From Hespellia stercorisuis DSM 15480 (GTDB lineage: Bacteria; Bacillota; Clostridia; Lachnospirales; Lachnospiraceae), in assembly GCF_900142165.1 (NCBI RefSeq), contig NZ_FQZY01000005.1, positions 1-64,000 on the forward strand: a DNA stretch of 64,000 nucleotides, written 5' to 3'. Shown here piece by piece: positions 36,061 through 43,961 of the stretch; position 1 is the stretch's first letter, and each line of letters starts with the position of its first letter. Both the position numbers and the translations under genes were made by a program. The notes beneath the pieces are model-generated. The model had not been told where the DNA came from, did not search any database, and saw nothing but the letters and a program-made list of their open reading frames with translations.

Positions 36061-36426
36061 CTAGTTTAATGTAGCAAGTACTGCTCCTGATTCGATTGCA
36101 TCACCTACTGCTACATCGATGCTGGCAACTGTTCCATCCTCTGGGGCTACTACCGGGATCTCCATTTTCATTGCTTCGATGATCACGACCGGATCACCCT
36201 TGGACACGTTCTGTCCTACGCTTGCTTCTAATTTAAATACCTTTCCGGCTGCTCCGGCTTTCACCTGGATACTTCCTGCACCGGCTGCTGCTTTCGGTGC
36301 CGCCGGTGCTGCAGCTGGTGCTGCTACAGGTGCTGCCTGCGCTGCTACAGGTGCACTTCCTGCACCTTTTTCCTCTACTGTTACATCATACACAGTTCCG
36401 TTTACTGTAATAGCATAATTTTTCAT
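36061..36426 (-). CDS. biotin carboxyl carrier protein of the decarboxylase (gamma/1.3S-like)
   Basis: Mobile biotin arm of the decarboxylase, 121 residues. N-terminal part MKNYAITVNGTVYDVTVEEKG, a flexible Ala/Pro linker (about 25-50), then the biotinyl domain with EAMKM at 84-88; K87 takes the biotin. The start at 36426 follows AGGAGGAG; an upstream reading to 36486 is not supported. It sits between oadG and oadB and should serve both carboxyltransferases of the operon. Confidence 0.95.
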   Translation of the reverse strand: MKNYAITVNGTVYDVTVEEKGAGSAPVAAQAAPVAAPAAAPAAPKAAAGAGSIQVKAGAAGKVFKLEASVGQNVSKGDPVVIIEAMKMEIPVVAPEDGTVASIDVAVGDAIESGAVLATLN

Positions 36427-36442
36427 CTTGATCTCCTCCTGA

Positions 36443-37219
36443 TTAATTCCATTTATTCGTTTTTCTTCTCTTAATTGAACGTACAATAAATCCGTCTGAG
36501 CTTGTACCTTCCGAAGCTGCGATTGCCGCCGTGATTACCGCAATCAGTTCTGTGTCGTCTGTGACAACAGCCGTCTGAACCGGTGCCGGTCTGGAAACCG
36601 GTGCCTGCGCTGCAACTTCCACTTTATTCTTGTTTTTAAACTTTGCTTCGATCGCAGGAATAAATTTAAATAAAGAAATAATGAGCGAAATGAAAATCAA
36701 TACTGCAAATACAGTTCCCATTCCCAACAATGTATTAAGTCCTGCTTTTTCGAGGATCTGTCCGATCGTGTAATGTACATCCACCGTCAGACTCGTCATA
36801 TTCAGCTTCTCGTCAAACACAAACACCAGTTCCGTCTGTTTATTTTCGAAATCAGCCGTTGTTGTAAGTGTCACGTCTTTGTCTGTAGCTTCTATCTGCC
36901 AGTCACCATGCTCCACATAAGCACCGTACTCTTTGGTCGCGTTCTGCCACGCTTCGATCATTGTGCGGAAATCTTCGCACTGAATCGGGAGCCCTGCCTG
37001 CAGAAGTCTGGAATTTGATGCAAATTCTGACTCTTCTTTAAGCAGTTCGAAATTGTCATCGGACATCTGTGAAAATGACTGCACAATGTTCTCAGAGTAA
37101 CTCTGCAGCGTCGCCTCATCGTAATTAAGCGTCGCCTTCTCTGTACTTCCACCGCATCCGGCAAGACAGGTCGCAGCGAGAACAAAGACAAGTAATAATA
37201 AACTAATTTTTTTCTTCAC
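36443..37219 (-). CDS. OadG-family subunit with N-terminal lipoprotein domain
   Basis: Protein of 258 residues in three parts. A lipoprotein signal (LAGC, Cys22) leads into an exported domain (about 25-150) resembling DUF3887. One membrane helix follows (about 168-190, LLGMGTVFAVLIFISLII), typical of OadG/decarboxylase gamma chains. The cytosolic tail includes a Pro/Ala linker and ends in VRSIKRRKTNKWN. Classical OadG is about 80-120 residues and lacks the exported part. Its place between the carboxyltransferase and the biotin carrier supports a role as assembly/anchor subunit. The role of the outer domain is unknown. Confidence 0.85.
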   Translation of the reverse strand: MKKKISLLLLVFVLAATCLAGCGGSTEKATLNYDEATLQSYSENIVQSFSQMSDDNFELLKEESEFASNSRLLQAGLPIQCEDFRTMIEAWQNATKEYGAYVEHGDWQIEATDKDVTLTTTADFENKQTELVFVFDEKLNMTSLTVDVHYTIGQILEKAGLNTLLGMGTVFAVLIFISLIISLFKFIPAIEAKFKNKNKVEVAAQAPVSRPAPVQTAVVTDDTELIAVITAAIAASEGTSSDGFIVRSIKRRKTNKWN

Positions 37220-37233
37220 TTTGCCTCACCTCA

Positions 37234-38673
37234 CTAAACCGTTCCGTGTTTTTTTGCCGGACGATCTTCTCTTTTTGTGAAAAGCATCTCGAATGCTCCG
37301 ATCACATACTTTCTTGTATCAGCTGGGTCAATGATTGCATCCACATATCCTCTTCTTGCTGCTGACATCGGACTTGACTGCAATTCTTTGTACTCCGCTG
37401 CCTTCTCGTTCAATGTCGCTGCATCTGCGTCTGCATACATGATTTTAGCTGCCAGCTTGGAATCCATCATTCCGATTTCCGCTGTCGGCCATGCATAGAC
37501 CATATCTGCACCGATTGATTTAGAGTTCATTGCTACGTATGCACTTCCGTAAGCTTTTCCAACGATCACATTGACCTTAGGAACGCTTGCGTTGGCAAAT
37601 GTATAGGTCATTCTCGCTGTCGCTCTGGCCATGTTCTTTTCTGCCTCTTTCGTTGCTGCGAAGCCTGTCACATTTGTCAGTGTCAATACCGGCACGTTAA
37701 ATGCGTCACAGAAGTTCACGAAATCGATTGCTTTCTTACATCCCTCTACCGAGAGAACCGCATCGAACTCTTCCACGACAGATCCTGCCGCATCGTAAAC
37801 CTTTGTTCTGTTGGCAACTGCTCCAACGGTCATTCCATTCAGTCTGATAAATCCTGTCACCATATCTTTTGCAAATGCTTTCTTTGTCTCAAAGAAAACG
37901 CTGCTGTCAGAGAGCATCGCAAGCGCGATCGCTGTGTCCTCTCCGGCGTTGGCCAGATCTGCACATACCCGATTGAGATCGTCTGTACATTCATCGTAGG
38001 ATGCGTCATCCTCATTGTTGGAAGGAATCATAGCTACCAGTGAGCGGATCTGCCCAAGAATCTCAGCCTCTGTACCGATTCCGTCTACAAGACCGGCCTC
38101 TTTTGCCTGATAATCTGCACTGGAAGTGTCACATTTTGAAATCTCATTGCCTTCGAGCGCATTTGGTGAGTTTACAAACAGTTTTCCGTCTGTGCTCTCC
38201 ATGAATGTAAAGTCTGTCAGTCCTGGAACAATTGCCAGACCGCCGCCACACATTCCAAAAATTGCTGTGATTTGTGGAATCACACCAGATGCCATAGCCT
38301 GTTTGTAGTATAAACCACCAAATGCCTCCAGTGCGTCTGTAGCCTCCTGGAGCCGCAGACCTGCACAGTCAACCAGACCGATGACCGGTGCTCCCATTTT
38401 CATTGCCATATCATAAATATTTGCAATCTTCTTTGCGTGCATCTCGCCGATAGAACCCTTCAATACTGTTGCGTCCTGGCTGTACACGTATACCAGATTA
38501 CCGTCAATCACCCCATAACCAGTGATGACACCGTCTGCCGGAGTGTCTTTTTCCTGCATGTTAAAATCAGTATTTCTGGCAGTGACTGCCCCCCCGATTT
38601 CAACAAAGCTACCCTGATCAAGCATAGCGGCAATTCTTTTGCTTGCAGAGTTTTCTGTTACATTGTAACTCAT
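37234..38673 (-). CDS. mmdA: methylmalonyl-CoA decarboxylase alpha-type carboxyltransferase
   Basis: Acyl-CoA carboxyltransferase of 479 residues that moves the carboxyl group between an acyl-CoA and biotin. Both crotonase-like halves are present: GVITGYGVIDGNLVYVYSQD and GLVDCAGLRLQE in the first, FMCGGGLAIV-like GMCGGGLAIVPGL, and VTGFAATKEAEKNMARATAR in the second. Family choices are methylmalonyl-CoA, propionyl-CoA or glutaconyl-CoA; I cannot decide, and gave the symbol for the closest general family. It is first in the operon mmdA-oadG-biotin carrier-oadB-oadA, with a GGAGGG site and a promoter 60 bases upstream. Confidence 0.9.
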   Translation of the reverse strand: MSYNVTENSASKRIAAMLDQGSFVEIGGAVTARNTDFNMQEKDTPADGVITGYGVIDGNLVYVYSQDATVLKGSIGEMHAKKIANIYDMAMKMGAPVIGLVDCAGLRLQEATDALEAFGGLYYKQAMASGVIPQITAIFGMCGGGLAIVPGLTDFTFMESTDGKLFVNSPNALEGNEISKCDTSSADYQAKEAGLVDGIGTEAEILGQIRSLVAMIPSNNEDDASYDECTDDLNRVCADLANAGEDTAIALAMLSDSSVFFETKKAFAKDMVTGFIRLNGMTVGAVANRTKVYDAAGSVVEEFDAVLSVEGCKKAIDFVNFCDAFNVPVLTLTNVTGFAATKEAEKNMARATARMTYTFANASVPKVNVIVGKAYGSAYVAMNSKSIGADMVYAWPTAEIGMMDSKLAAKIMYADADAATLNEKAAEYKELQSSPMSAARRGYVDAIIDPADTRKYVIGAFEMLFTKREDRPAKKHGTV

Positions 38674-38733
38674 ATTTTAGCCCTCCATGTTATATATTTT
38701 TTGAAAAACTTCATCAAAATTTTTGCCTATTAT

Positions 38734-38762
38734 AGTATATCTGATTCTGGGAAAAATAGCAA
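38734..38762 (-). promoter_or_regulatory. promoter of the decarboxylase operon
   Basis: Minus strand TTGCTA (38757-38762), 17-base spacer, TATACT (38734-38739). A TATAAT overlaps just downstream and gives a second possible -10. Confidence 0.65.
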
Positions 38763-38820
38763 ATTATTCCGCGAAAATTCTGATATTATTTTCACAGGCT
38801 CATCTTGATGCATTTTCTAT

Positions 38821-38877
38821 AAAAACAACCCACGGCGCCTGTAATATTGACTCTTCCTTGCGCCATGGGTTGTTTTA
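38821..38877 (-). terminator. terminator of the leuA-araC fusion gene
   Basis: A 17-bp stem (AAAACAACCCATGGCGC with GCGCCGTGGGTTGTTTT) has a single non-Watson-Crick pair that becomes G-U in the minus-strand transcript, then a T run. It starts 8 bases after the stop codon. Confidence 0.88.
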
Positions 38878-38884
38878 TACGGTT

Positions 38885-40873
38885 TTATTTTCTGTTCCTG
38901 AACTGAACCGGTGTCATATTATATGTTTTTTTGAACAGTCTGTTAAAATGCTCTACGTTCTGATAGCCCACCGACTCGGCAATATTCTCCACCGTCATGC
39001 TGCTGCTTTTAAGCATCGCACGTGCCTTCTTCATCCGGACATTCTTCAGAATATCCCCGAAAGTCATTCCTGATTTTTCTTTGATATATTTAGACAGATA
39101 TGGTTTGGACAGAAAGAACTGCTCTGAGAGATCGTCCAGCGTCACTGTCTTATAATTTGCATGAATATAGTTTGTGATCTCGATCAGTCTCGCATCCTTG
39201 CATGCATCTGCGTTCTTGATCTCCTCCATCTTGTTCACCGCCACAGTCAGTGCTGCAATAGATGCCTTCACGATATCTGCATCTACGCCCACGCCCCAGT
39301 AACGCTGCTTGTTGCACACGATACCAACATACGCGACCGCCTTTGAGGAAGACCCTCTCGTGAGTGAATGCTCCTCATAGAATGACAGCTCATAGCTCAC
39401 TCCGAAATAATGCTTCACGGCATTGCTCACCGCATCGAGACGCCCGTTGCCGACGCCGTTGATCACATGCTCATCCTCCCCGTTATGAATGGTTGCCTCC
39501 GCAAGGATTCCATCCTCCTGCTTGAAATGACACTCATCGATGGTGAAAATTGGATGGTAGGTAATATAATGGTCCTCAAAAATACGGTAAATAGAATCCG
39601 GCGAAAGCTCTTTGTGTGCTTTGTCTGAGACATCCTTTACCAGATATCCCACTTCCTCCTTCATCTTCTCCGGAATCGTGATTCCGAAATTTTGTTTCAG
39701 GACGTAGTTTACGCCGCCTTTTCCTGACTGGCTGTTGATGCGGATCACGTCGGAATCGTAGCGCCTTCCCACATCCTTCGGATCGATTGGAAGGTATGGA
39801 ACCGTCCACTTGTCTGACTTACCCTCTTCTCTCCATGTCATTCCCTTGGCGATCGCATCCTGATGAGATCCCGAGAATGCGGTGAACACCAGCGCACCTG
39901 CATACGGAGATCGCTCATATACCTTCATGCGGGTCAGTCTCTCATACACTTCACAGATGTCGTTGATATTTGAGAAATCCAGCTTCGGATCCACACCGTG
40001 TGAGAACATATTCATGGCTACGGTGATAATATCTACATTTCCTGTTCTCTCACCGTTTCCGAACAAGGTTCCCTCAATTCGGTCCGCACCTGCAAGAATG
40101 CCAAGCTCTGCATCGCTGACACCACAACCGCGGTCATTGTGGGGATGGAGACACAGAATCACATTCTCCCTGTAGTTTAAGTTCTTACTCATAAATTCTA
40201 CCTGGCTTGCAAACACATGCGGCATCGCATTCTCCACCGTAGTCGGCAGGTTGATGATCGCCTTTTTCTCCGGTGTCGGTTTCCACACATCCAGAACTGC
40301 GTTGCAGACATCCAGCGCGTAATCAACCTCTGTTCCCGGGAAACTCTCCGGGCTGTACTGGAATGTAAAGTTTCCGTCCGTCTCCTTCGCCAGTCTGTCT
40401 AACAGTATTGCACCGTCAACTGCGATCTGTTTGATCTCTTCTTTTGATTTGCGGAAGACCTGTTCTCTCTGGGCAACCGATGTGGAGTTGTACAGATGGA
40501 TCACCGCGTGCGGTGCTCCCTTTACAGCCTCAAATGTCTTCTTAATAATATGTTCTCTCGCCTGTGTCAGCACCTGGATGGTCACATCGTCCGGAATCAT
40601 ATTCTGCTCGATAATCGTGCGCAGAAACTGGTACTCGGTCTCAGATGCCGCTGGGAATCCCACCTCGATTTCTTTGAATCCCACGTCCAGCAGCAGCTGG
40701 AAAAACTCTACTTTTTCATCAAGTCCCATAGGCTCAATCAGAGCCTGATTTCCATCTCTCAGGTCTACACTGCACCAGGCCGGTGCTTTATCGATATGAT
40801 CTTTTTTCACCCAGTCATAAGATTCTACAGGCGGCATAAAGTAACTGATTTCATATTTCTCATAATTCTTCAT
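38885..40873 (-). CDS. leuA: 2-isopropylmalate synthase fused to an AraC-type DNA-binding domain
   Basis: Makes 2-isopropylmalate from acetyl-CoA and 2-oxoisovalerate, the first committed step of leucine synthesis. Residues 30-310 form the catalytic barrel (SVDLRDGNQA at 35-44 and LHPHNDRGCG at 242-251 bind metal). About 435-545 is the LeuA regulatory (leucine-binding) domain. Residues 562-662 are a complete AraC-family domain with two helix-turn-helix units: LDDLSEQFFLSKPYLSKYIK (579-598) and IAESVGYQNVEHFNRLFKK (631-649). Typical LeuA of this type ends near 550. The frame is continuous with no stop at the junction. It has its own promoter and terminator. DNA binding and its targets are inferred, not known. 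Confidence 0.95.
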   Translation of the reverse strand: MKNYEKYEISYFMPPVESYDWVKKDHIDKAPAWCSVDLRDGNQALIEPMGLDEKVEFFQLLLDVGFKEIEVGFPAASETEYQFLRTIIEQNMIPDDVTIQVLTQAREHIIKKTFEAVKGAPHAVIHLYNSTSVAQREQVFRKSKEEIKQIAVDGAILLDRLAKETDGNFTFQYSPESFPGTEVDYALDVCNAVLDVWKPTPEKKAIINLPTTVENAMPHVFASQVEFMSKNLNYRENVILCLHPHNDRGCGVSDAELGILAGADRIEGTLFGNGERTGNVDIITVAMNMFSHGVDPKLDFSNINDICEVYERLTRMKVYERSPYAGALVFTAFSGSHQDAIAKGMTWREEGKSDKWTVPYLPIDPKDVGRRYDSDVIRINSQSGKGGVNYVLKQNFGITIPEKMKEEVGYLVKDVSDKAHKELSPDSIYRIFEDHYITYHPIFTIDECHFKQEDGILAEATIHNGEDEHVINGVGNGRLDAVSNAVKHYFGVSYELSFYEEHSLTRGSSSKAVAYVGIVCNKQRYWGVGVDADIVKASIAALTVAVNKMEEIKNADACKDARLIEITNYIHANYKTVTLDDLSEQFFLSKPYLSKYIKEKSGMTFGDILKNVRMKKARAMLKSSSMTVENIAESVGYQNVEHFNRLFKKTYNMTPVQFRNRK

Positions 40874-40956
40874 CTTTTCTCTCCTTCATTGATCGATTCC
40901 GCTATTCCTCAACAGTAGGATAAATCAATTTCGTTGTCTTTTTTTGTGATATTCAT

Positions 40957-40985
40957 ATACTAACACATATATATTATCTTTTCCA
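40957..40985 (-). promoter_or_regulatory. promoter of the leuA-araC fusion gene
   Basis: Minus strand TGGAAA (40980-40985), 17-base spacer, TAGTAT (40957-40962) with TG at the extended -10 position. The 80-base leader shows no T-box or leader-peptide attenuator. Confidence 0.5.
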
Positions 40986-41020
40986 GTGGTAAATTTAATC
41001 ATTTTATTTGATTTATTTTG

Positions 41021-42229
41021 TTACATTTGAGCAAATTGCTGCCCCACAATGTTAAGTGCCCAGAAAAAGTCCCATTTACCCACCGTTTTTGTCGTCCGCA
41101 CCGGGATATCCGCCACCGTGTAATCTCCTATTTTGTATGTAACCCGGCCGACAATTTTATCTTTTTTTACCGGCGCCGTTATTTGCTTCGGCAGAATGAC
41201 TGCTTTCTGCATCTGTTCATCATCCCGCAGCAACACCTTTTCAGAAAGCTTTTTCCCAACATCGCAGGTAAGAGAAGCCGTGGAAGGTCCCCGGTATCCG
41301 TTGTCCGGGATTCCGAGCACAACATTCACCGCCGGAAGTTCGCACGAAAACGTAACCTTCCGATAGTGATAATGATCCAGACCATAAGTGAAAAGCAGTC
41401 TTGTGTCTTTCCATTTATATCCTTTATTATTCGGCCATCCACAGGCCAGGAGTGCCACAATGAATCTTCGCTCCCCCCGTTCGAGTGCCGCCACATAACA
41501 ATACCCCGCGTCCCCCGTGAACCCCGTTTTTCCGGAGACAGCTCCCTCCATCATACTAAGAAAGGCATTGTGATTTGCGCAGGAACAGGTTCGTTTCCCA
41601 TAGATTTCATTTACAACATAATTTTTTGTCTGCGTGATTTCAACAAACTCCCGGCTTTTTGGTGACCCATAGACACAGTATCGCATAATCAGGGCCAGAT
41701 CCCGGGCCGTCGTGTGATGCACGCCCCCTTCATCCGTCTGATCCAGACCGTTGGGGGTGATAAAGTGGGTGTCCTCACACCCCAGCTCTCTCGCTTTCTG
41801 GTTCATCATTTCCGCAAATCCGCTCACCGAACCGCCGATGTGCTCCGCGACAGCGACCGCGGAGTCATTGTGAGACTCCAGCATCAGTGAATACAGCAGA
41901 TCCCGGAGCCGGAAGGACTCCCCCTGCTGCATCCCAAGGTGCACCTGGGGCTGGGCAGCCGCTTCCGCCGACACGGATACTGTCGAATCCAGGCGGCCGT
42001 ACTCCAGCGCGAGAATGCATGTCATAATCTTGGTCGTACTCGCCATAGGCCTCGCCTCCTGCCCGTTCTTTACGTAGAGTACCCTCCCGCTGTCCGCATC
42101 CATCAGAACTGCTGACTGGGCATACAGCGTGAGTTCTTCTGCGTCAGATGCCCGTGCCTGAATTGTACTCATGTATACAATATTAAAATTAAAGAGAAAC
42201 AACACGAATACCATTAGAATTTTTTTCAT
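41021..42229 (-). CDS. D-alanyl-D-alanine carboxypeptidase (S11 family)
   Basis: Exported penicillin-binding enzyme trimming the terminal D-Ala of peptidoglycan stem peptides; about 402 residues. It has an N-terminal signal/anchor helix (MKKILMVFVLFLFNFNIVYM). The active-site motifs are SxxK in MASTTKIM, SxN in ESHNDS and KTG in SGKTGFTGD. The C-terminal third is the PBP5-like beta domain. The start is problematic: ATG 42229 lies 2 bases after the T run of a strong hairpin and lacks a ribosome binding site, while GTG 42247 is inside the stem. I choose the ATG because it gives a clean signal peptide. Confidence 0.93.
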   Translation of the reverse strand: MKKILMVFVLFLFNFNIVYMSTIQARASDAEELTLYAQSAVLMDADSGRVLYVKNGQEARPMASTTKIMTCILALEYGRLDSTVSVSAEAAAQPQVHLGMQQGESFRLRDLLYSLMLESHNDSAVAVAEHIGGSVSGFAEMMNQKARELGCEDTHFITPNGLDQTDEGGVHHTTARDLALIMRYCVYGSPKSREFVEITQTKNYVVNEIYGKRTCSCANHNAFLSMMEGAVSGKTGFTGDAGYCYVAALERGERRFIVALLACGWPNNKGYKWKDTRLLFTYGLDHYHYRKVTFSCELPAVNVVLGIPDNGYRGPSTASLTCDVGKKLSEKVLLRDDEQMQKAVILPKQITAPVKKDKIVGRVTYKIGDYTVADIPVRTTKTVGKWDFFWALNIVGQQFAQM

Positions 42230-42231
42230 TA

Positions 42232-42273
42232 AAAACACCACATGCACTATTATTTAAGTGTATGTGGTGTTTT
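42232..42273 (-). terminator. hairpin/terminator between scpB and the carboxypeptidase gene
   Basis: A 17-bp stem (one mismatch) with an 8-base loop is followed on the minus strand by five T. It ends 2 bases before the carboxypeptidase ATG, so it may terminate scpAB transcription or act as an attenuator on the next gene. Confidence 0.75.
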
Positions 42274-42310
42274 GTGCGGGCATGACTCTGCATGAATATA
42301 CAACAGGCAA

Positions 42311-42901
42311 TCATATATTGAGCTTCATCTGCGCCTCATCCTCGGCTTCGCTTTTAAATTCTTCCATCTGTTCCGCATTCAGACTCGGGAGTTCGTCCAG
42401 AGACTGTACGCTGAATCTCCGCAGAAATTCCTCCGTGGTACCGAACAGGATCGGACGTCCGGGAGCATCCAGCCGACCAACTTCCTGCGCCAGCCCATAC
42501 TCTACCAGCTTGTTGACCGCGTGATCTGATTTTACTCCGCGGATTTTCTCAACCTCCAGTCTGGTGACGGGCTGCTTGTAAGCAATAATGGACATTGTCT
42601 CCAGAAGCACATCCGTCAGAACATACCGTTTTGGCGCCTTCGCAATCCGTATCAGGCAGTCATAGGCCTCCTTCTTCGTGCACATCTGAAAGGAATTGTC
42701 CAGTTCGATGATCCGCACTCCGCGATCTGCCGCCTCGTATTTGTCCATCATATTGTGAATTATTTTTCTGGTGGTCTCTTCATCGTGTTCGATTGCCCCG
42801 GCGATCTGCCCCAGCTCCACAGAATCCCCCATTGTGAAGAGAATTGCCTCTATCATGCCCTGCATTTTTTCGATTTCCATTTTATTCCTCGCTTTTTTCA
42901 T
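42311..42901 (-). CDS. scpB: segregation and condensation protein ScpB
   Basis: Winged-helix kleisin-interacting subunit of the SMC-ScpA-ScpB condensin complex, acting in chromosome segregation. The 196 residues include the family features MIEAILFTMGDSVELGQIA near the start and ETMSIIAYKQPVTRLEVEKIRGVKSD in the middle, then RPILFGTTEEFLRRF. ATG 42901 has GGGAG 9 bases ahead; ATG 42880 has AGGA and is also possible. It lies 29 bases after scpA. Confidence 0.96.
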   Translation of the reverse strand: MKKARNKMEIEKMQGMIEAILFTMGDSVELGQIAGAIEHDEETTRKIIHNMMDKYEAADRGVRIIELDNSFQMCTKKEAYDCLIRIAKAPKRYVLTDVLLETMSIIAYKQPVTRLEVEKIRGVKSDHAVNKLVEYGLAQEVGRLDAPGRPILFGTTEEFLRRFSVQSLDELPSLNAEQMEEFKSEAEDEAQMKLNI

Positions 42902-42930
42902 ACCGGTTCTCTCCCGCTGTCTTTATGGAT

Positions 42931-43680
42931 CTACTCTGTCACCAGAGATGTGATCATAATCTCACCAAATGTATCCTCCTGTTCGATTTGAAGCTCTCCC
43001 GTCTTCATCATCTCCAATACTGCCAGAAATGCGACTACCACGTGCATTTTCGAGGTCTGCTCCTGCAGCATCTGCCGGAAACTGAACCGCTGGTGCTCCA
43101 TCGCGTAATTTTTGACATAGACCATCTTGTCGGGAAGTGACACTTCCTCCTTCTCGATCTTACCGAATTTGCTTCTCACCTGATCAACCTTGTCCTCCTG
43201 CCGCTTCATCACATCCTCAAAAATACGGTTCAGCTGTGCGAGCGTCAGGTCACCCAACAGCAGATCCAGATCAACTGGTTCCGCGTAATCGTTCACCTCA
43301 GATGGAATCGTCGGCTGCTTATAGAAAGTCAGGTTTCCGTCCACCTGGCGGTCCTTCAGTTCAAAGGCCATATACTTGTACATCTTGTACTGCAGCAGCT
43401 GTTCCACCAGTTCCTGACGGGGATCTTCCTCCTCGCCCTCCTCATTGACTTCCTTGGGAAGCAGCATCCTGCACTTGATATCCAGAAGTGTCGCAGCCAT
43501 GAGCAGAAATTCGCTCATCACGTTCAGGTCCTCCTGCTCCATGGCTTTGATATAGTCCATGTACTGATTGGTGATCTCGACAATCGGAATGTCATAGATG
43601 TCTATTTTATTTTTATCAATCAAGTGCAGCAGCAGATCCAGCGGACCTTCGAAGACTTGCAGTTTTACGGGTATTCCCAT
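42931..43680 (-). CDS. scpA: segregation and condensation protein ScpA
   Basis: Kleisin subunit bridging SMC heads; 249 residues, normal size. It begins MGIPVKLQVFEGPLDLLLHL, the family hallmark, followed by IPIVEITNQYMDYI and EFLLMAATLLDIKCRMLLP. The C-terminal winged helix (FRQMLQEQTSKMHVVVAFLA, LEMMKTGELQIEQ) is present. The start is set at 43680; the frame stays open upstream to 43812 but that extension is basic, unlike ScpA. The binding site (AGGACAGG) is modest. Confidence 0.96.
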   Translation of the reverse strand: MGIPVKLQVFEGPLDLLLHLIDKNKIDIYDIPIVEITNQYMDYIKAMEQEDLNVMSEFLLMAATLLDIKCRMLLPKEVNEEGEEEDPRQELVEQLLQYKMYKYMAFELKDRQVDGNLTFYKQPTIPSEVNDYAEPVDLDLLLGDLTLAQLNRIFEDVMKRQEDKVDQVRSKFGKIEKEEVSLPDKMVYVKNYAMEHQRFSFRQMLQEQTSKMHVVVAFLAVLEMMKTGELQIEQEDTFGEIMITSLVTE

Positions 43681-43797
43681 CTGTTTTTCCTGTCCTTTTT
43701 TCTGTATTCTTCGTCTGCCCCTTTTTGTACCGGAAACTGTTGTGCATAACACAAACTGTTTTCGTACAAAACAAGGGAATACTTTGAATGCGTTTCT

Positions 43798-43826
43798 ATA
43801 AAAAGCGGACATTAAAATCCGCTTTG
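43798..43826 (-). terminator. terminator after the metallophosphoesterase gene
   Basis: Minus-strand stem AAAGCGGA/TCCGCTTT (8 bp, 8-base loop) followed by TTTTT. It separates the metallophosphoesterase from scpAB. Confidence 0.75.
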
Positions 43827-43961
43827 CTTCAACTTTGTTTATTATAATAAACTTCGCTTAAATTCACAAGAACTATTTGTGACCGGACATGATGCCTCCA
43901 TCCCTGGCCAGGCATGCCGTTTCCATTTATCTCCGGATATCCCGCTCTGCACGTCAACGGC

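Noticed and set aside
40874-40956. Search for a T-box or leader-peptide attenuator ahead of leuA
   Set aside because: The leader is about 80 bases, with no T-box core, no run of Leu codons and no competing hairpins.
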